In this document: positions 57,875-64,000 of the stretch, piece after piece
Layout of the letters: every line of letters begins with the position of its first letter
Numbering within the stretch: position 1 is the first letter of the stretch
Source: Aspidiotus rigidus
Taxonomy: Eukaryota > Arthropoda > Insecta > Hemiptera > Diaspididae
Length of the DNA: 64,000 nucleotides
Direction of reading: 5' to 3'
Assembly: GCA_035079385.1 (NCBI GenBank)
Contig: JAVHKY010000029.1
Coordinates: 2,728,001-2,792,000, forward strand
The notes under the pieces: generated by a model
The model's database searches: none
What the model was told of the DNA's origin: nothing
Seen by the model: the letters and a program-made list of their open reading frames with translations, nothing else
Program-made: the position numbers and the translations under genes

Positions 57875-60326
57875 TTAAGATCGTCCGAACGAGAAATCAC
57901 GGTGTGAATCATAAACCTGTTCGATCAAGCCATCTTCCGGAATATACGAGTTGAGTATAGTGATACCGTCAGTGTTGAGGTGACGCAGTATCTCTATATT
58001 CTCGAGGGCGATACGTTTACGGTAGGAATTCTCCTTATGGAGGAGCTTTTCGGATCCCTCGCGGAAACTGTGGCCACTGTTAATCAAATGATCAGCGAAA
58101 GCTGACTCCCCTAAGCGTCCCTTCTTCCAAGACTTCAGGTGCTCAGCTACTCTAACTTTCATCTGGCGGCTGGTCTCACCAATATAAAAGCCTCCACAAT
58201 CCTCACATTCCATCTTATAAACACCACTCCTTTCATCAACCGGTATGGGATCCTTCAGTCTCACAAACAACCTCTTGACTGTGGTGAGGTTGTAAAACGC
58301 GGGTCTGAAACCAAACGGGCGAAGGGCCCGACCCAATTGCTGGGAGAAATTCCCCAGGAAAGGGAGACTGATCCAACGCAAACGGCGATCACGGATCGTG
58401 TCTCGGGGGAGGGAGGTGGTGGAATCAAGAAGGCTCCTCGTAACTTTCCTCCGAACCATCACGTCAACGTCGACATTGACTCCATTCACTCTAGCCAGGT
58501 GTTTTATGGTAAGTAATTCTTTCTTAAAGGCAGATTGACTCAACGGAATACGAGTCAGTCTGTGAACTAGGCTATGAAAAGCAGCCATCTTATGAGCAAC
58601 AGGACCGAACGAACCACCGTGGACTAAAACATCGGTCGTAGTATCTTTCCTGTAAATTCCAAACTTATGGATACCGTCTATTATAGAGATCGATAAATCC
58701 AAAAAGTTGATGGAAAATACCCCTATTTTCAACGTAAATTTGATGGAAGGGTACCAGGAATTGAGATACCTCAGAAACTCACCAAGGAGATCTGGGTGAC
58801 CAGTCCAGGTACATAGAACGTCATCAACGTACCTGTGCCAGTAGTGAATATGATTAAGTAACACCTGGTTCGAGGAAAAGAGGTCAAGTTCAAACTTAGA
58901 CATGAAAACTTCGGAGATAAGAGAGCCTAGAGGTGATCCAATAGGGATCCCTACTTCCTCAGGGAACTCGAAAAATTTCCCTTCAAATTTACAGAAGTTA
59001 GGGGACCAGCAAGTATTCAGGAGATCAAAAAATTCCTGAAGCTCATTGTGAGGAATGTTAGCTCTAATGAGTAGCTCACCCATCCGCTGGATAGTAGCAG
59101 CCTTAGGAATATTTGGAAACAAACCAACAACATCAAACGAGCAGATGGTCGTCCCTGGGGGAAGGCTTACATCCCTGAGGACGTCAGTTAAAAAGGCCGA
59201 ATTCAAGACCGAATGAGGAGATTCGAAATCAATGCGATTTTTGAACCAACGGTCAAGGAATTTGGCAAGGAGGTAGGTAGGAGAGGAGACAAAAGAAACG
59301 ACGGGTCGCATCGGGGTATTCTTCTTATGCACTTTGGGCAACCCGTAGAGGAGGGGGGGGTGTGGGGTTAGGAACCAGGACGGCTTTTTTCAAAGCAGGA
59401 GTTTTGATAATAGCCTTACTCCTGTTGATGACACTCCTAACTTCTCTAACGTGCTTAGGAAAGCTGAAATCCCCACTCTCTTTAGCACCACACTGCTGTA
59501 GGACTTCATGGACCTTAGAAGAATAGGCCGACCTCTCCATCACTACAACAGCGTTGCCCTTGTCAGCCTTAGTGACGATTAGATCTCCCTCTTTCATCTT
59601 CCTCTTTAAACCCTGAATCACTCCTCCCAATTTATTGCTCATACGAGGGAGGGGGTTATTACGGACCAATTCAGCACAGACTTTCTGGGTATTGTAACCA
59701 GGACCAATCTTAACCGCAAGATCCGCAACAACATTCGCCAAGGTTTCATCATTCTTAAGGGGAGGCAGACTGAATTTCAAACCTTTCTCAAGGAGGGCAG
59801 TTTCGTCACTATTAAACACTACCTGACTATTATTTATGAGGGGGGGATGGAATTTGTGAACAACAACACCGTCACTCCCCCCTTCCTCAACCACATCCTC
59901 ATTAACCTTCATTAGGGAGGACAACTTCTTATTTTTCCTCTCCTTCAACTTCACCTCAAACTTCCGACACTTTAAATTGACGTCACGCATGAAGTAATCA
60001 AACTCAAGGGGGGGGGGGAGCACACCGGAGAGTCTCGAATGGACCATAAGGTTTAATCTAGTCGCAATATTAAATTTACCATACCATCTTCGCAACTCCG
60101 TTCTGATCCACTTCTCCCTCATATAATTCTCCAGTTTCTTAGTCGTAATCTTACAATCGGAATAAAACCGGAATTTAACGAACTTAGGTCTCAAATGCAA
60201 AGCTAAACACCGACGAAGAAACCAAATATGAGAGGAAAACGAAGCGCGTTGCTTCCGAAATTTCAGAAAAAGGAACGATAAATACGCCGCAGAAGCGTTC
60301 TCAATTAAACGATACGGTATGCACAT
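57875..60326 (-). pseudogene. PLE polyprotein (RT plus GIY-YIG endonuclease), one frameshift
   Basis: The upstream part from ATG 60326 contains the PLE-typical LIVTKADKGNAVVVM segment; the downstream part has GLPKVHK (TRT-like motif), FDVVGLFPNIP, GIPIGSPLG, RYVDDVL (RT catalytic Asp pair) and at the C-terminus a GIY-YIG nuclease (SGVYKMECEDCGGFYIGETS, then R and H residues). It replicates by target-primed reverse transcription. The two parts are in different frames; the break is in the C8 run at 59352-59359 (minus strand), where one fewer C would restore continuity. Otherwise about 815 codons are intact, so the copy is recent or the frameshift is a sequencing error. Confidence 0.9.
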
Positions 60327-61128
60327 CAACGTGTTGGTGAACGGTATCGTACAAAGACAACGCGTAAAAAGTGAGCTTCCTTCTTAGCCGTTCTTCAGGC
60401 AAATTCATGTTCTCGATATTTTGATATCTGCATGTGTATCGATTCTCGTTCGGCTTTTCACGTTCATAAATCTACCTGATCGTGTTCAATTAATTAGCTA
60501 CGTGGAAACAATCTCAATGTTTATTCATTGTGAGCCACGGTACTTAGTTGGCCTCACTTTTACCTTTCTTTGAAGTAAACAACGTATCACTCCCCAAATA
60601 TGTTTTCTGTAAACCACTAATTGTCGATCGGATTAAATCAAACGAAAACCATTGTGAGAACTGAAGAGATGCCACCTCCTTATTTTGTTCAACGGGTAAA
60701 CTGGCCTAGTAGATAGACTGATATCGTCGATCATGTATTAAACAAAAATTCGATCGTAGGAAATAATAATTATATCACAGCGATACAGCAGTACGTGAGA
60801 ATACCTTATATGAAACACTTGCTCGTTCCCGTGTTCTTTAATATCACGGTATACTTCATATTGATCTGGGTCAAGCGAATTCAAGCACTTCAACATTTTG
60901 GAATGAATTTACGAACTAGCTTTCTTTTGTAATGATACGATAATTTTTATCTACCATCCTCATTCTCAGCAATAATAATATTTATTATGATATAGGCCGC
61001 CTAATCCTTAGTGCCGAATTCCCTACTTCATTATAAAGCTGAGCGTAGTCACGGAAATTATACTGAGTAAAGCGCAACGCATGACATAAACTCGTTTTAC
61101 GGAGTTGATCGCACTCCGGAGCCTTTAT
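60327..61128. other. No gene recognised
   Basis: Possibly the 5' end of the PLE followed by host sequence. No exon or RNA gene seen. Confidence 0.4.
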
Positions 61129-61186
61129 TTGTCGAACGGTTTGCCTGTCGAACGGTTTTCCTGTCGAACGGTTTGCCTAGTACCCG
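61129..61186 (+). repeat. Minisatellite CTGTCGAACGGTTTKC, three copies
   Basis: Head-to-tail copies TTGTCGAACGGTTTGC, CTGTCGAACGGTTTTC and CTGTCGAACGGTTTGC. Counterpart of 40404-40462 in the opposite orientation. Confidence 0.8.
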
Positions 61187-61190
61187 TACA

Positions 61191-61358
61191 AACTTCCGCT
61201 AGGTTTGCAGCGAACACTCGGGCTGTTTCCCTGTTCCTTCTACACCCCACCTGCGCCGAGACGTTACCGGGTCAAACTTCCGCTAGGTTTGCAGCGAACA
61301 CTCGGGCTGTTTCCCTGTTCCTTCTACACCCCACCTGCGCCGAGACGTTACCGTTGGT
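61191..61358 (+). repeat. 84 bp perfect tandem duplication
   Basis: AACTTCCGCTAGGTTTGCAG and the following sequence to ACGTTACCG are repeated with period 84 and no visible mismatch. Because 84 is a multiple of three, open frames repeat a 28-residue peptide, but I see no gene. GC content is higher than the surroundings. Confidence 0.9.
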
Positions 61359-61639
61359 ACCCTAGTATTGATGAAATTTCCAAGGATTATAAAAAATCCA
61401 AGAATTTACTTAGAAGGGTGATTCTTTCAAAATTTTATAGAGTAGATTAAATGGTATTTTTATGCCAAATATGAAATGCATCGGCTGATTCCTGATCCTG
61501 CAATAAATTTTTGAAAGTAGCGGCGTTCCCATAAGACTCTGTACATTACCCATCACTTTCATCACGAGCGCTGCGCTCGGAATGTTCAGAACTACTACAA
61601 AATCACGGACAGCGTTTACCACAGTCAGAATACGTTCGT

Positions 61640-61685
61640 GTCACTACCTCTTCATCTTATACCGTGGGTATAACCAAATGTATAA
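61640..61685 (+). repeat. Second segment shared with the 40.3 kb locus
   Basis: TCACTACCTCTTCATCTTAT followed by ACCGTGGGTATAACC matches the minus strand at 40320-40365. Together with the minisatellite this shows that the loci are copies of one dispersed element, with ~460 bp between the two shared parts here and ~75 bp there. Confidence 0.75.
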
Positions 61686-61699
61686 CACTCACGGCCGTT

Positions 61700-63609
61700 G
61701 GTAACTACAGAGACAGAGTACAGCTACAGAGTACAGACCAAGTAACAGACGAGTTTTTTTATTGGTCGATAGGCAAGCAAAGCGAACAGAAATTGAGCGA
61801 GCGAGCACTACGCAGAAAAAAAGACTCATCAAGAACACTGCACTTCCCGTTTCATTGATCATACTTATTATTTTGATCGGGGGTATTATTTTCAATTTTG
61901 AATATTACCTATTATTTTGAATTTGATGCCATTTCCGTTCGGAGTTTTCCATTTGATTAGACCAGTGCTGCGTTCCCTCATGAGAGATCTTGAGATCTCA
62001 AGATATTTAAGGTGTCCCAAGATCAATTTAAGTGGTCACAAGATTTTTTCCACGTTAAAAATCTCAAGATTCTTCAAAATTTTACAGTATTTTAGATGAA
62101 ACCTCCAGATTTCTCCAGATTTTCGGAGTTCTCTCAAGATTTTTCTTGTAATTGTCCCATCTCAAGATTTTTTTACCTTCTCAGGATTTTTTGAATGACT
62201 TGGTTGGAAGCATTGGATTTGACACCAATAATATTAACTTCACATTTGTAAAGTTAAGCAAGCATCACCCAATTTATTGTTGGGGTCCTTATTAATTAGG
62301 TACCGGTATATTTTCATCAACACTGTGCTTATTAATCTATTTTTTATTTTTTTGTCGATTGTACTTATGGAATTATTAAGCCATTGCCCAATTTGTTTCA
62401 TCAAGTAAGTTCTTATCTTTTCATTATTGTATATAAGTTGGTTAGTCTCGCAATTTTACTAGGTGCGCAATTATTGACGAGTGCATGGTTTGCAAATGTT
62501 TTCTGAATCAGATTAGTACCATAGTTTTGAAAAAAACAAAAAATGCTTAAACTAAGAAATTAAGAATGGTGCTACTACAGACTGCTCTACATTAGTGAGC
62601 TAAATACTTATTCTAGGTATTCATCTGTAGAAGTCATTATTATAATTCCTTATTTTCTTCCAATTGTAGTTGTTCACTGATCATTCATTCATTGAATAAA
62701 TTGTTGTTGACTTTTGATCGCAAGTTGGAGCACTCCGAGTACACAATTCAATTTTAGTTGGAGCTGCGTTTTGCATCTACATAGGTATCCACTTTCATTC
62801 CTTTGAAGTTCAACATAAATAATTGTACAAAAAGTTCTAAGAAGGGCTCATATAAACAAAGCTTGGAATCTATCTCCACAAATATCTGTAAGTATAGAAA
62901 CCGGTATTATTGAGTAATAATTATGTTATTCATCACCATCTATTGCAGGGAATGAAATTATAAAATTTAGTATTTTCGATTTTGAGATTGAATCAGGTCC
63001 CCGTTCTCAATTGTTTCTATAATTCAGAATACTAGTATGATGATGAATCGCCGCTGAATATTTTGAATATTCTCACTCAAATAATAGTGTTGTGAAACCG
63101 GGAATGCGTGTCAGTGAGTGTCATAATGATTGCTCTCGTCAATGCTGGGTTGACATGTTCGGCTATGATTGAGCCAATATGAAGATCTTGAGCGATTCTA
63201 TATCAAAAGAAGGCTATCTCCCTAATGATAGAAAACATAATGGATGATCGGTAACGTACTACCAATTTCAATATTATTATGATCTGAACGAATTTTGAAG
63301 ATCGTATTTTGCGCATTCTGTCTCGATTGTCGTCTGAGTGTCCCATTTGGAGGCGAATTCATATTGGAGATACTCGTACCTAGATACTGATTCAATGGAC
63401 GAGGAATACTATCAGCTCACACTTCTTACTCGTTTCTACTCGACGCTTTTCCTGAAAAAACATGTTGAAATAACGGTTCGGTTCGTCATAGAGTGGAGGT
63501 AAAACATCCACGTTTGGCAAGTTTTGCAGGTTGAGAATCGCACTGTGCACGGGATTCGGTCGCACAAAATGCGGACGATTTCATGGACATTTAGATAGGC
63601 AGAGTCAAG
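61700..63609. other. No gene recognised; local TCTCAAGATTTTT repeats
   Basis: Between about 61985 and 62190 the phrase TCTCAAGATTTTT recurs irregularly (at least six times). The remainder is AT-rich with no supported exon. Confidence 0.45.
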
Positions 63610-63902
63610 GGACCGGACAAATACAAGAAAGAGGAATACTCCGACGTGGAGTAAAACATGCAAACCGCAGAAAAAATGAAAATACGACGAGCGCTTTCGG
63701 TTAAACAACCATCTTCAAGACTGAAATGAAAGCAAGTTGCTTTCATTTCAGTCTTGAAGATGGTTGTTTAACCGAAAGCGCTCGTCGTATTTTCATTTTT
63801 TCTGCGGTTTGTATGTTTTACTCCACGTCGGAGTATTCCTCTTTCTTGTATTATGGATAGCCGTAACTTAAAGGAACGGATTCGTTTAATTGGACCGGAC
63901 AA
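63610..63902. mobile_element. Solo tail-to-tail PLE terminal repeats with target duplication
   Basis: Two inverted PLE terminal-repeat fragments meet at 63736, with ~116 bp arms (one mismatch seen) from about 63619 to 63852. The right one continues to the PLE terminus GGATTCGTTTAATT at 63891. Both ends are flanked by the direct repeat GGACCGGACAA (63610-63620 and 63892-63902), a target duplication. No coding sequence is left. Confidence 0.8.
63752..63783 (+). ncRNA. Hammerhead-ribozyme-like motif, solo PLE repeat
   Basis: CTTGAAGA, then GGTT-GTTT-AACC, then GAAA, as in the 57.8 kb element; an inverted copy is at 63690-63721 on the minus strand. The conservation of this block in diverged copies supports a functional core, though the strict CUGANGA consensus has an extra or substituted U. 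Confidence 0.4.
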
Positions 63903-64000
63903 AATTCGCACTATAGACGGGATCGCATTGCAGGAGCACAGTAACGAGGTTTTACTGTATATTTTTTTCATACGCATTATATGAAAAGAGGTGTGGCCTA

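Larger units (their letters stand above)
57691..60326 (-). mobile_element. Penelope-like retroelement (PLE), minus orientation
   Basis: The 3' terminal repeat occupies 57691-57870 and ends ...GGATTCGTTTAATT on the element strand. The same terminus ends the solo copy at 63737-63891. The coding region (57875-60326) has PLE hallmarks. I could not find the 5' terminal repeat or a flanking duplication beyond 60326, so the element is probably 5' incomplete. Confidence 0.88.

Overview
The window looks like nuclear DNA of an insect, most likely a sap-feeding hemipteran. It is AT-rich, has GT-AG introns (mostly 70-110 bp where I could place them), is loaded with satellites and transposon remnants, and carries animal genes (PEX19, a GMC oxidoreductase, a retinol-dehydrogenase-type SDR, a histidine acid phosphatase, a THAP protein). 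It also holds an intronless, bacterial-type secreted chorismate mutase, a horizontal acquisition known from whiteflies and psyllids. That is the main reason for preferring Hemiptera; I cannot name the species.

Layout. 1-2.5 kb: 5' part of a retinol dehydrogenase gene (minus) next to a foldback-like element. 2.5-9.4 kb: no gene seen. 9.75-10.57 kb: PEX19 (minus), head to head with a ten-exon plus-strand gene (11241-15820) that I reconstructed from splice sites. Its 766-residue product is almost entirely tandem transposase-like helix-turn-helix modules (seven of one type, two of another) made by exon duplication. 18.8-20.7 kb: GMC oxidoreductase (minus). 20.7-28.4 kb: intergenic, with a decayed non-LTR retrotransposon, AT-rich sequence and microsatellites. 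28.48-29.05 kb: secreted chorismate mutase (plus). 33.1-35.5 kb: seven-exon histidine acid phosphatase paralogue (minus) that has lost most catalytic residues. 36.6-39.0 kb: six-exon gene (minus) joining a THAP domain to a FLYWCH-like zinc finger and an acidic tail. 41.4-46.6 kb: about 15 units of a ~361 bp satellite; about seven units in the opposite orientation follow at 48.5-57.1 kb. One of these inverted units is split by a 6.2 kb palindromic Polinton/adintovirus-type element (50274-56507) with terminal inverted repeats and a 6 bp target duplication. 57.7-60.3 kb: Penelope-like retroelement (minus; RT plus GIY-YIG) with a frameshift. 60.3-64 kb: repeats, including a solo tail-to-tail Penelope terminal-repeat remnant with its own target duplication.

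The host genes do not form one pathway. The strongest candidates for something undescribed are the exon-array HTH gene, the Polinton integrated as an almost perfect 3.1 kb-arm palindrome, the laterally acquired chorismate mutase and the apparently dead acid phosphatase. Splice structures are manual predictions supported by reading-frame continuity and homology; no transcript or database comparison was possible.
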